DNA of 7,594 nt from Frankiaceae bacterium (GCA_017882835.1 JADGOU010000135.1:1-7594); one strand, 5' to 3'. Counted from the first letter of the stretch, positions 1 through 6,226 are shown. The notes: generated by a model not told the origin, from the letters alone. Numbers and translations are program-made.

Positions 1-3000
1 CCGCCGGGGCGGGGGGGGCGGCGTGCCCGCCTTCTCCGGCCGCGGCGGCGGCCGGAGAAGAGGCCCGGCCGGCCGCCCGCGCCGCGGCCGCGGCCGCCCG
101 GGTGCCGGCGGTGCTGTGCCACCAGCACGGGATGTGCAGCGGTATCCCGAGGAAGAGCACGCTGCAGCTGACGTCACACAGCAGGCAGGGCTGCGCGGTC
201 GTGGTGATCTCGGCCCGGGCGCTGGTGCCCTCAGCGTCGGCATGGATGGCCACTGCGCGCTCCTCGGGTTCCGGACCGGTCAGGCCCTGCGCTGATAGTG
301 GGACTGACGCCGGGGGCGCGGCGTCCCCGGTGGGCGGCCCGAACAGGCCGCCGCCGTCCGGGGGTGCGCCACCTTCACCGCCTCCGGCGCCGGGTCCGTC
401 GACGGGGTCGTCCCCCCGGTCATCGCCCAGTAGCTCGGCCAACCGCAGCGCCGTCATCCGCTGCCGCCGGCCGTCCTCGCAGTGCAGCGTGCGCTGCACC
501 GTGTAGCGGGGGGTGCGCCCTTTGCGCTCCTCGGCGATGAGCACACCCTCGTCGTGCAGTGCCCGCAGGGCGGTGCCCCGGTCGATCTGGGGCGCGTCGG
601 CCATCGTGATGCCGGTGGCCTTGAGCACCTGCTCCACCCCGGTGGACTCCACCAGCAGCTGGGCCGCCCCGTCCCTGGGCGACGGGTCGTGCAGCACGTA
701 GCCGAACCGGATGCCTCGGGACTCGACCCGGTAGCGGGGTTGCCCGGCGTCGTCGGTCCCCATCGGGGTGCGCCGCCACCCCAGCCGACCGGCCATCGGC
801 CACGGCGGCGCTTCGCCGGTGCGCACGTCCTCCACGTAGGCCAGCCCGGTCCGCAGCGCATGACAGATCAGCTCCCGGACCCGCGCCCCGGTGCGGCTGG
901 GCAGGTCCGGGTCCGCCGTGGCCACCAGCGCGTCGCGCAAACCCCGGTCCACCCGATCGAGCACCCGGTCGCGCTCCTCGGCGGCGATGGCGCCGGCGGC
1001 GAGCAGGAACTCGGTCATGGCCACCCACCCGGCCCAGGTGTGCCCGGCCGCCTCCGCTAGCCGCACGCCCTCCCCGCCCTCGCGCAACTGCTCGGCGTAC
1101 CGGGCCGCCTCGGCCAGGCACCGGCCGCGGATGTCCTCGAGGTCGCCGGCGAGCCAGCGCAGCATCGAGGCCATCAGCAGCGCCCGGCCGTGCCGGGACT
1201 CGTCCGCGTCGAAATCGATCAGCTGGTCGAGGGATATCTCGTCCGCGTTCAGCGGCACCACGAGGATGCGCTGTGCCCCCGAGCCTGGCCGGGGCATCAC
1301 CTCGCTGGTGATCAGGGCGCTGGAGCGGGGCGGGGTGCCGTCGAGCACGCTCAATCCGTCCCGGGTGGCCCGGGAGCGTTGCTCTCCGTTGTGCACCAGC
1401 CGGGCGAACTCCTCCAGCGTCTTCTGCGCGCCCGCCCAGTCCCGGGTCGGGGCGACGTCGTCGGCCCAGTACAGCGCGTCCTTGGCGCTGTTCAGCTTGA
1501 TCCGCAGCGCGTTCAGCGTGTCCCCGTTGCCGCTCATCGACGTCGCCGGCTTGCGCCGGTCCCACAGCTCCCCCCAGTGGTGCATCGCCAGCGAGGCCAG
1601 CGACGTCTTGTAGCTGCCCGCCGAGCCGATCAGCGCCAGCACCCACGGGTTCGGGCCCATCGCCGAGCGGTACACCTGGCCGAGCAGCGGCGCCGCCACC
1701 CGGGCCGGGAGCTGCTCGAGCATCCCGGCGGAGTGCTCGACGAACGCCGCCCGCAGCCGCCCCGGGTCGGTGCTGGGGTCGGGCAGGTCATAGCGGGCCA
1801 GCGGTCCGCTCAGCAGCACCGGCACCGGCCGCGGTCCCTCCGGGGTGATCGCTCCCCCGGCGTGGACGAAGAACCAGCGGCCGCCCTCATCGACCCGCCA
1901 ACCGGTCCAGCGGTACCGCGTGACCGTGCGGATCTCCGCCGACACCGCCTTGATGGCCCGGCGCACGGTGGCCAACCCCGACGGCTTGGCGTCGTAGTCC
2001 GGCGGCCCCGGCAGGCTCTCCAGCCAGCCGCAGTCGTTGTACTCCTCGGCCGGGACCCGCATCTGCATGCACTCCCCGGTCACCGGGTGGGTGTAGGCGA
2101 CGACCACCGCCGACAGTTGTGCCGGTCCGGGCGGGTTGAGCGCCGCCTGCCCGGCCCGGACCTCCCGGCCCAGCAACCGCGGGGTGTCGACGTCCACGGT
2201 GTCCGGGTCCTCGAGGTACTCCATCTCCACGACCCGCACGTCCAGGCTGAGCACCAGCTTGAGGCTCTCGGCGTCCTCGTCATCGCCCCAGTCCTGGTCG
2301 CGCCGGCGGCGGACCGGCTCGACCTGCACGAGGTTGCCGTCGACGATGCGGAAACTGGGCTGGTCGATCGCCAGCCCGTCGCGGACCCGGCTCCCGGGCC
2401 GCGGCGGCCACCGCGGGTCCTCCTCCCCCGCCTCGTTCGCCCGACCCTCGGCGGTGACCGCTCCCGGCGGCGACGGGGCCGGCAGCTGCAGCACCGGTGG
2501 CACCGCGAGCCCGACGGCCTGGTGCGCTGCCCGGGCCGCCGTGGTCGCCTGCCGCAGCGTCTCCTCGGCGGCCTCGATGGCGTCGCCGGCCCAGTCCGTC
2601 CCGGTGCGGGCAACCTGCCGGCGGACGTCGTCGACCAGGTCCCGCAGCGCCTCCCACCGGATCTCCGACTCCACCGCCCACCGACGCGCGAACCGGCGCC
2701 GCTCGTCGGCCGCGGCACCCGTGCCGGCGTCCTGGGCGGCGGCGAGCTGCGCCAGGGTCTGGGCCAACGCCTGCTCGACGGTGGCGTGCTTGCGCCGCGC
2801 CGTCGCCGCCAGCGCCCAGGCGCTGACCTCCTCGACGTGCACGGGCAGCAGCCCACCGACATCACCGCCGGCCTCGACGTGGTCGGTGAAGTCCGCCTTC
2901 GCCGTGCTGGGTGCGGGCAGCAGCAGCTGGACCCGCGCCCCGACGCCGGTGAGCACCTCGTGCACCCCGACACCGCGGTCCCAGCCGGCGTCGTCGCGGT

Positions 3001-3796
3001 CGAGCACCACCCGGACGTCGGCGCCACGGAACACCTCGGCGAGCTCGGCCGGGAACGCCCGGCCGCCCTGCGCGTTGGTCGTCGCGACCAGCCCGAGGCG
3101 CTCCGCGGTGTGTACGTCCTTCTCGCCTTCGACCAGCCACACCGGCTGAGCGCCGGCGACCGCGTCGATGACCTGCGGCAGCCGGTACAGCACCGGTGCG
3201 AACCCAGCCGGCTTGCGGCGCACCTGCCTGCCATCGACGGCGAACACCTGCCGGAACTGCTTGTGCCGCTGCGGGCAGGCGGTGCACTCCTCCCGCACCA
3301 CCTCCTGCACCAGAAGACCGCCGGCGTCGACGTAGGGGTAGGTCTCGACCGGCGCCCACGCATGCTCCGGCTCCGGGTTCGCTTCCCTGGACGGTGCGGC
3401 GAGCAGTTGCGGCAGCCGACCCACCCGACCCCGCCGGCGGCCGTTGCGCCGCTGCTGCACCGAGCGCCCGGCCCGCTCAGGCGACGGGGAGAAGACCCGC
3501 GGCGGCAGCGGCTCGTCGAACAGGTCCGCCATCGACAGGCCGAGCGGCTCGACCAGGTCCGCGGCCCGAGCCCCGCACCCGTGGCAGTTCAGCAGCACCG
3601 TGCCGCCGCGCTGCCCGTGCACCCACCGCACCGACAGCGAGGGCGTGCCGTCGTCGTGCACCGGGCAGGCGGCCATCACCTGCGTGGCGTTTGTCGACCG
3701 GGTCTTACTCCCCCGCGCCTGCAGCGCGTCTCGCACCCGGTCCAGCGACGACCGGGAACCCCCACCGGCGGGCAGACCGGGGAACGGACTGGTCAT
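1..3796 (-). CDS. CHC2/TOPRIM primase fused to a DUF927-like P-loop helicase (C-terminus off window)
   Basis: The frame is open from ATG 3796 to the left edge, at least 1265 codons. Residues C44, H47, C71 and C74 form a CHC2 zinc finger (CPVH...CHGC). A TOPRIM domain follows, with EGEKD at 223-227 and DRDDAG at 266-271, the metal-binding acidic residues of primases. Residues about 320-430 are Ala-rich and probably helical. TGW near 631-633 introduces the ATPase domain, with a P-loop at 724-731 (GSAGSYKT, Tyr where Gly is usual before Lys) and a Walker B-like strand ending D779-D780. About 1056-1105 looks like a winged helix. The tail carries C1204, C1207, H1221 and C1224, then Ala/Pro-rich sequence. 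In related plasmid and ICE proteins, such fusions make primers and unwind DNA at the element's origin; that role is inferred here. No in-frame start lies between the upstream stop (3842-3844) and 3796. The ATG lacks an SD and overlaps the stop of a leader ORF. Confidence 0.9.
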   Translation of the reverse strand, partial: MTSPFPGLPAGGGSRSSLDRVRDALQARGSKTRSTNATQVMAACPVHDDGTPSLSVRWVHGQRGGTVLLNCHGCGARAADLVEPLGLSMADLFDEPLPPRVFSPSPERAGRSVQQRRNGRRRGRVGRLPQLLAAPSREANPEPEHAWAPVETYPYVDAGGLLVQEVVREECTACPQRHKQFRQVFAVDGRQVRRKPAGFAPVLYRLPQVIDAVAGAQPVWLVEGEKDVHTAERLGLVATTNAQGGRAFPAELAEVFRGADVRVVLDRDDAGWDRGVGVHEVLTGVGARVQLLLPAPSTAKADFTDHVEAGGDVGGLLPVHVEEVSAWALAATARRKHATVEQALAQTLAQLAAAQDAGTGAAADERRRFARRWAVESEIRWEALRDLVDDVRRQVARTGTDWAGDAIEAAEETLRQATTAARAAHQAVGLAVPPVLQLPAPSPPGAVTAEGRANEAGEEDPRWPPRPGSRVRDGLAIDQPSFRIVDGNLVQVEPVRRRRDQDWGDDEDAESLKLVLSLDVRVVEMEYLEDPDTVDVDTPRLLGREVRAGQAALNPPGPAQLSAVVVAYTHPVTGECMQMRVPAEEYNDCGWLESLPGPPDYDAKPSGLATVRRAIKAVSAEIRTVTRYRWTGWRVDEGGRWFFVHAGGAITPEGPRPVPVLLSGPLARYDLPDPSTDPGRLRAAFVEHSAGMLEQLPARVAAPLLGQVYRSAMGPNPWVLALIGSAGSYKTSLASLAMHHWGELWDRRKPATSMSGNGDTLNALRIKLNSAKDALYWADDVAPTRDWAGAQKTLEEFARLVHNGEQRSRATRDGLSVLDGTPPRSSALITSEVMPRPGSGAQRILVVPLNADEISLDQLIDFDADESRHGRALLMASMLRWLAGDLEDIRGRCLAEAARYAEQLREGGEGVRLAEAAGHTWAGWVAMTEFLLAAGAIAAEERDRVLDRVDRGLRDALVATADPDLPSRTGARVRELICHALRTGLAYVEDVRTGEAPPWPMAGRLGWRRTPMGTDDAGQPRYRVESRGIRFGYVLHDPSPRDGAAQLLVESTGVEQVLKATGITMADAPQIDRGTALRALHDEGVLIAEERKGRTPRYTVQRTLHCEDGRRQRMTALRLAELLGDDRGDDPVDGPGAGGGEGGAPPDGGGLFGPPTGDAAPPASVPLSAQGLTGPEPEERAVAIHADAEGTSARAEITTTAQPCLLCDVSCSVLFLGIPLHIPCWWHSTAGTRAAAAAARAAGRASSPAAAAAGEGGHAAPPAPA

Positions 3797-3888
3797 GTCG
3801 TCCGCGCCGCGAAAGCCCGGCGAACCGCGACCGACACGCCGTCACGAGACGGCGTGCGAACAGTGCGGTCTCCGGGTACTCTCGGCAT
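3793..3888 (-). CDS. 31-residue Arg-rich leader ORF translationally coupled to the primase
   Basis: ATG 3888 is preceded by a strong Shine-Dalgarno, GGAGGG at 3899-3894, with a 5-base spacer. The peptide has 31 residues, begins MPRVPGDRTV, ends AARTT and contains seven arginines. Its TGA (3795-3793) overlaps the primase ATG (3796-3794) as ATGA. The primase start has no SD of its own, so ribosomes finishing the leader could re-initiate there. A 9-bp inverted repeat lies inside the leader. Known precedent: the IncFII repA genes are translated by coupling to a leader peptide (Tap). Whether the peptide itself has a function is unknown. It could be a chance ORF, but the SD, its spacing and the exact overlap together make use likely. 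Confidence 0.5.
   Translation of the reverse strand: MPRVPGDRTVRTPSRDGVSVAVRRAFAARTT
3835..3856. promoter_or_regulatory. 9-bp perfect inverted repeat inside the primase leader
   Basis: CACGCCGTC (3835-3843) and GACGGCGTG (3848-3856) are exact inverse complements separated by 4 bases. The element begins 38 bases upstream of the primase ATG, inside the leader ORF. In RNA it would form a GC-rich stem-loop that could gate translational coupling or attenuate transcription. As DNA it could be an operator. Confidence 0.5.
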
Positions 3889-3939
3889 GCACGCCCTCCG
3901 ATGGAAGCCGAAAAGCCGCCATCGCCGGTAGTGGTTCTC

Positions 3940-3982
3940 CGAGTCGCCCCCCTCAGCCGCCAAGCAGTCGGGGGGCTTCTCG
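3940..3982 (-). terminator. GC-rich hairpin downstream of the RHH gene
   Basis: GCCCCCC (3946-3952) pairs with GGGGGGC (3970-3976). An outer CGAG (3940-3943) pairs with CTCG (3979-3982) across a 2-base internal mismatch, leaving a 17-base loop. The hairpin begins about 12 bases past the stop of the minus-strand RHH gene, as expected for a terminator. There is no T-run on the minus side and only a short TTT on the plus side. If real, it separates RHH transcription from the primase. Confidence 0.45.
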
Positions 3983-3994
3983 CTGTTTAGGGGT

Positions 3995-4222
3995 TCATGC
4001 GCCCAACGGCAGCTCCACCTGGTGACGGTTCCGCTCTCGCTGCACGTAGTCCGGCTCGTCCAGCTCGTGAGCACGCGCAAGGACGATGGCGACGTAGTCA
4101 CTGAGCGGTAGCCCCGCTGTCGCAGCTGCCTGCTCGTAGAGCACGCGATGGTTCCGCGGAATCCGAACATGCATCGGGCTGCGATCACCCTTGGGTTTGC
4201 GCCCCGGTTTCGCCATACGCAT
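3995..4222 (-). CDS. small ribbon-helix-helix DNA-binding protein
   Basis: The product has 75 residues, or 73 if translation starts at the second Met (4216). It has a basic N-terminus (GRKPKGDR), then a strand-like MHVRIP, an amphipathic helix, a turn at AGLPLSDYV and a second helix (AIVLARAHEL). This is the strand-helix-helix pattern of Arc/CopG-type dimeric repressors, which insert paired strands into the major groove. The short tail ending in QVELPLGA resembles actinobacterial plasmid RHH proteins as I recall them. No SD precedes either Met, so a leaderless transcript is possible. The gene lies directly downstream of the iteron-like repeats at 4435-4602 and upstream of the primase. It is therefore a candidate copy-control or origin-binding protein that may also autoregulate. 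The fold is well supported; the target and role are inferred. Confidence 0.8.
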   Translation of the reverse strand: MRMAKPGRKPKGDRSPMHVRIPRNHRVLYEQAAATAGLPLSDYVAIVLARAHELDEPDYVQRERNRHQVELPLGA

Positions 4223-4355
4223 GTTCTATCGGCAAAGTGATTCGGAATCCCGGACCTCCGTGTGCGCGGCGTGTCGCCTTCTCGAGCCCGTAGTAGTTCC
4301 AGCACACCTGAGGAAGGTCTGCGCCGGCCCGAATCTGTGACAGGCCTTTCGCCAT
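4185..4355 (-). CDS. possible 56-residue ORF overlapping the RHH start
   Basis: ATG 4355 opens a 56-codon frame, beginning MAKGLSQIRAG and ending GAQTQG, that overlaps the 5' end of the RHH gene by 38 bases in another frame. Only a weak purine stretch (GCGAAG) precedes it. Third-position GC is moderate, and I recognise no motif, although a central segment (VCWNYYGLEKATRRAHGG) is not obviously random. It may be a leader for the RHH gene, a remnant or chance. Low confidence. Confidence 0.22.
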   Translation of the reverse strand: MAKGLSQIRAGADLPQVCWNYYGLEKATRRAHGGPGFRITLPIEHAYGETGAQTQG

Positions 4356-4481
4356 GACTTCGCTGCGTGACCGCCAGCAAAGCCGACAGCGCACCGCTGC
4401 GCGCACTCCCTACGCGCGACTTACCATCCCTGGAGTGGGGAGCATGGGGAGCGAGACAAAAGCGCAGGTCAGAGCCGCACT

Positions 4482-4509
4482 CTTGCTCCCCACTGGGGTG
4501 GGGAGCAAG
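4482..4509. repeat. 11-bp inverted repeat in the iteron cluster
   Basis: CTTGCTCCCCA (4482-4492) and TGGGGAGCAAG (4499-4509) are perfect inverse complements around a 6-base spacer. The right arm is also the first of three tandem 12-bp repeats, so one face of the cluster presents inverted and direct sites to the same binding protein. Confidence 0.8.
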
Positions 4510-4533
4510 GTGGGGAGCAAGGTGGGGAGCACG
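4499..4533. repeat. three tandem 12-bp repeats (TGGGGAGCAAGG)
   Basis: Copies begin at 4499, 4511 and 4523. The first two are identical over 12 bases. The third keeps TGGGGAGCA and then diverges. The 12-bp period is slightly more than one helical turn. Confidence 0.85.
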
Positions 4534-4534
4534 T

Positions 4535-4561
4535 AGCAAGACACGGATTCCGTGTCTTGCT
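4535..4561. repeat. 27-bp near-perfect palindrome
   Basis: Arm AGCAAGACACGGA (4535-4547) and its exact inverse complement TCCGTGTCTTGCT (4549-4561) flank a single central base. No T-run follows on either strand, so a protein-binding site or cruciform is likelier than a terminator. Its half-site recurs as direct copies at 4578-4588 and 4590-4602. Confidence 0.85.
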
Positions 4562-4602
4562 CCCCCCGCCGAGAAGTAGCAAGACACGTTGCAAGACACG
4601 GA

Positions 4603-4807
4603 GCAGACGTGACTGTCAGCGATCGGACTGGAGTCTTCGCGCCGCCCCCAAGCCAGCCAGCCAGCCGATGCAACGGGCAGGTGAGCAGCGGCATGCCCGC
4701 AGCGACTTACCCGGGTGCCACGTCCGGTCCAACTCGGACGAGCTCACCGCAGCTCGTCAGCGAGGACGGCGGTCAGCCGCTGTGCGGCCCTAGCTAGAGA
4801 GGCTCAG
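4603..4807. other. non-coding gap with a short AGCC repeat and one hairpin
   Basis: This stretch lies between the iteron cluster and the end of the 225-residue gene. It holds a four-copy AGCC tandem (4651-4666) and a hairpin at 4737-4758. I see no gene with credible start signals or codon bias here. Confidence 0.5.
4737..4758 (-). terminator. hairpin downstream of the 225-residue gene
   Basis: GACGAGCT (4737-4744) pairs perfectly with AGCTCGTC (4751-4758) across a 6-base loop, about 50 bases past the minus-strand stop at 4808. There is no T-run, so terminator function is tentative. Confidence 0.35.
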
Positions 4808-5485
4808 TCAGAAGATCTGGGCTGGTGTCCGACGCGGGTCCTCAGGGCCACCGCGCTCTTGTCGAGCGTGCCTGACTCTCGCGGCCAGTCCTACCGGCGA
4901 GACGTCCTGGCTGGCGCGCACCAAGACCTCCTCCGGCCGGGTAGGTCGCAGTTCCTCGATCAGGTCACAGATCGCGTCCTCGAAGATGTCGGCGGCGGCC
5001 TCGTAGAGCCGCCACAACTGCTTGAGCTCCCACGCTTGGATCAACGGGTTGCTGAACGGCAGTTTCCGTAGCACGGCTTTCACGTTGACGTTCGTGCGGT
5101 CCTCGGGTCGGGTCCCGGCTGCGAACCACAGAATCACCTTGCAGTCGACCACGCTGAGCCCCAGGGCCGCTGCGACGGGCTCCCACCCGCCCAAGGTGTC
5201 CCGAGCCTGCCGCAGGGGCTCGGCCATCGCCGCCCGGCACAGCAGAAGGTGCTCCCCTACCTGGTACTGGTACTGCTGGAGCAACTCGAGGTGCCGCACG
5301 GTGCTGAACTCGAGCTGACCGCCAGTGTGGCGAGTGACGATCCGCATCGCGTGCTCGTCCCACCAGCGGAACCGCGACTGACGAAACATGTGCTTGTGCC
5401 AACGCAGGTCGTCGAGCCACATCTCGGCGCGCTCACGACGGCGGCTCGCCGCACGCTCCTCTGGTGCCACACCCAAATGATGCAC
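4808..5485 (-). CDS. unrecognised 225-residue protein, plasmid-type orphan
   Basis: I do not recognise this family. The frame opens with GTG 5485 directly after an in-frame TGA. A weak AAGG lies 8 bases upstream. GTG 5470 and ATG 5422 are alternative starts. The protein is mostly helical in character and rich in Trp, Arg and Glu. A basic N-terminal region (RRRERAEMW) leads to a Trp/His-rich stretch (about 22-45). A long central helix region follows, then a segment with GGWEPVAAALGLS near 99-111 that could be helix-turn-helix-like but is not convincing. A second helix pair lies near 150-178, and the tail is charged. It has no signal peptide, membrane segment or catalytic motif I can name. It lies between the iteron cluster and the dyad array, divergent from parA, so a maintenance or regulatory role is possible but only inferred. 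An upstream piece (5472-5571) may be its lost N-terminus. Confidence 0.7.
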   Translation of the reverse strand: MHHLGVAPEERAASRRRERAEMWLDDLRWHKHMFRQSRFRWWDEHAMRIVTRHTGGQLEFSTVRHLELLQQYQYQVGEHLLLCRAAMAEPLRQARDTLGGWEPVAAALGLSVVDCKVILWFAAGTRPEDRTNVNVKAVLRKLPFSNPLIQAWELKQLWRLYEAAADIFEDAICDLIEELRPTRPEEVLVRASQDVSPVGLAARVRHARQERGGPEDPRRTPAQIF

Positions 5486-5571
5486 TCAACAGGCCTTGGC
5501 TTGCCGTCGATCGCAACCGCGTACGGAGAATTTTCGATCAGAGGGGGCCGCCTGATGTTGAGCGCGGACAC
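5472..5571 (-). pseudogene. possible frameshifted N-terminus of the 225-residue gene
   Basis: GTG 5571 opens a frame with normal high-GC third positions for about 34 codons, beginning MSALNIRRPP and continuing through AIDGKPRPVECIIWV. After that its codon use degrades while the 225-residue frame takes over. The switch falls at GTGTG (minus strand, near 5472-5468). Removing one GT there would join it to APEERAASRR of the downstream frame, giving a protein of about 253 residues. No SD precedes GTG 5571. It could be a 2-bp slip, a sequencing error or chance. Confidence 0.3.
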
Positions 5572-5619
5572 AGGGATGCCCTAGTAACGCCGTTGTGGCG
5601 GTAGGACCGACCGGAGCAC

Positions 5620-6226
5620 ACCTGTGGGCCACCTACGGGCAGCCTGCGGGCAGCCTGTGGCTCACCGCAGCGGGGCACACGGTTCAGACTCGGCGTCGGA
5701 GACTCACAGGCGGACAGCGCTTCGGAGCAAGTCGAACTGTGGGCCCCTCATGTGTTATCTAATGACAGGCGGCGGTGTCCTTCACTCGGCCTATTGTCGC
5801 TCGCTACCAGGCAGAACAGTAAGAACGCCCGGGGCACGCGCGCACACGCCGGCTGGACGCCACCGGCCCGTCCCGCGGGCAGCCTGCAGGCAGCCTGCAG
5901 GCAACTTCAAACGCAGCCTGTCGGAAGCTGCAGAACACCCGAAACGCTGCGCTAGCAACGCCTAACATCTGAAGGCAGCCCACGGGCAGTCCGTAGGCAC
6001 CGATATGCGCCCACAGGCGACCGAACGTGCTCATTGATCCCAACAGGCACCAAGATGCGGCTACGGGCGCACGACCACGCCTAAGGGCACGCATAGCCAG
6101 CCGCAGACGCCTACGGGCGCATGCGAGTACCCGCAGGGTCCAGCGGACGCCGCTCGGGTATTTGCGACACGCCCACCGGCATCACACAACCGGCCCACCG
6201 TCAGGCCCATAATGCGCCCACAGGAG
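5620..6226. repeat. helically phased array of about 20 dyads (GCCYRYRGGC), candidate parS centromere
   Basis: A degenerate 10-bp dyad, best form GCCTGCAGGC, recurs across the region. Blocks at exact 11-bp steps start at 5620, 5631, 5642, 5653; at 5871, 5882, 5893, (5904), 5915; and at 5978, 5989. Further copies start at 6009, 6039, 6059, 6079, 6099, 6109, 6129, 6149, 6171, 6193 and 6216, at steps of mostly 10, 20 or 22 bp. Sites therefore lie on roughly one face of the helix. Weaker copies fall between blocks (for example 5735, 5761, 5803). Type Ib partition loci carry such repeat arrays just upstream of parA, bound by a small dimeric adaptor. That role, and possible parA autoregulation, is inferred here. 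The repeats are visible directly, but the outer copies are degenerate. Confidence 0.75.

Larger units (their letters stand above)
4435..4602. repeat. iteron-like repeat cluster, candidate origin or operator
   Basis: Within 168 bases lie many copies of two related motifs sharing AGCAAG. The first, TGGGGAGCA(AGG), occurs at 4436, 4445 (last base differs), 4499, 4511 and 4523. The last three form a tandem with exact 12-bp period. It is inverted at 4484-4492 and partly at 4557-4565. The second, GCAAGACACG, occurs at 4536, 4579 and 4591 (last pair 12 bp apart) and is inverted at 4551-4560. Tandem 12-bp repeats next to replication genes are typical of iteron origins bound by an initiator or repressor. 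Here the neighbouring RHH protein is the obvious candidate. No convincing AT-rich melting region lies in the cluster. The repeats are certain; the origin or operator role is inferred. Confidence 0.8.

Noticed and set aside
420..1646. Minus-strand frame of 408 codons, and similar ones at 2080-3363 and 2862-3359
   Set aside because: These lie in other frames of the same gene. Their translations are Arg/Gly/Ala-rich, without motifs.
1190..3931. Long plus-strand open frame of about 913 codons opposite the primase gene
   Set aside because: It is the antisense shadow of the GC-rich primase frame. Its translation is a low-complexity Arg/Pro/Gly/His mix without domains, while the minus strand shows CHC2, TOPRIM and P-loop motifs.
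4535..4561. Intrinsic terminator from the 27-bp palindrome
   Set aside because: No T-run follows on either strand, and the same half-sites recur nearby as direct repeats, which fits a protein-binding site better.
3793..4599. Minus-strand frame of 268 codons running through the iteron cluster and RHH gene
   Set aside because: It translates repeats and overlaps the RHH gene in another frame. Only its last 31 codons, from ATG 3888 with its own SD, are credible.
4651..4666. AGCC four-copy tandem as a functional repeat
   Set aside because: It is too short and simple to distinguish from chance in GC-rich DNA.
5460..5485. Programmed -1 frameshift at TTTGGGT (minus strand)
   Set aside because: The heptamer is phased for the 225-residue frame and would slip into a third frame, not join the two frames in question.
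5624..5965. Plus-strand frame of 113 codons across the dyad array
   Set aside because: Its content follows the repeats, and it has no SD or recognisable domain. It is explained by the array.
6208..6213. CATAAT as a -10 box for parA
   Set aside because: No -35-like hexamer lies at a suitable distance, and the hexamer sits between array units, so it is not called as a promoter.
5620..6226. CRISPR array
   Set aside because: Repeat units are about 10 bp, degenerate and spaced by one or two helical turns. There are no unique spacers of 30 bp or more and no cas genes.
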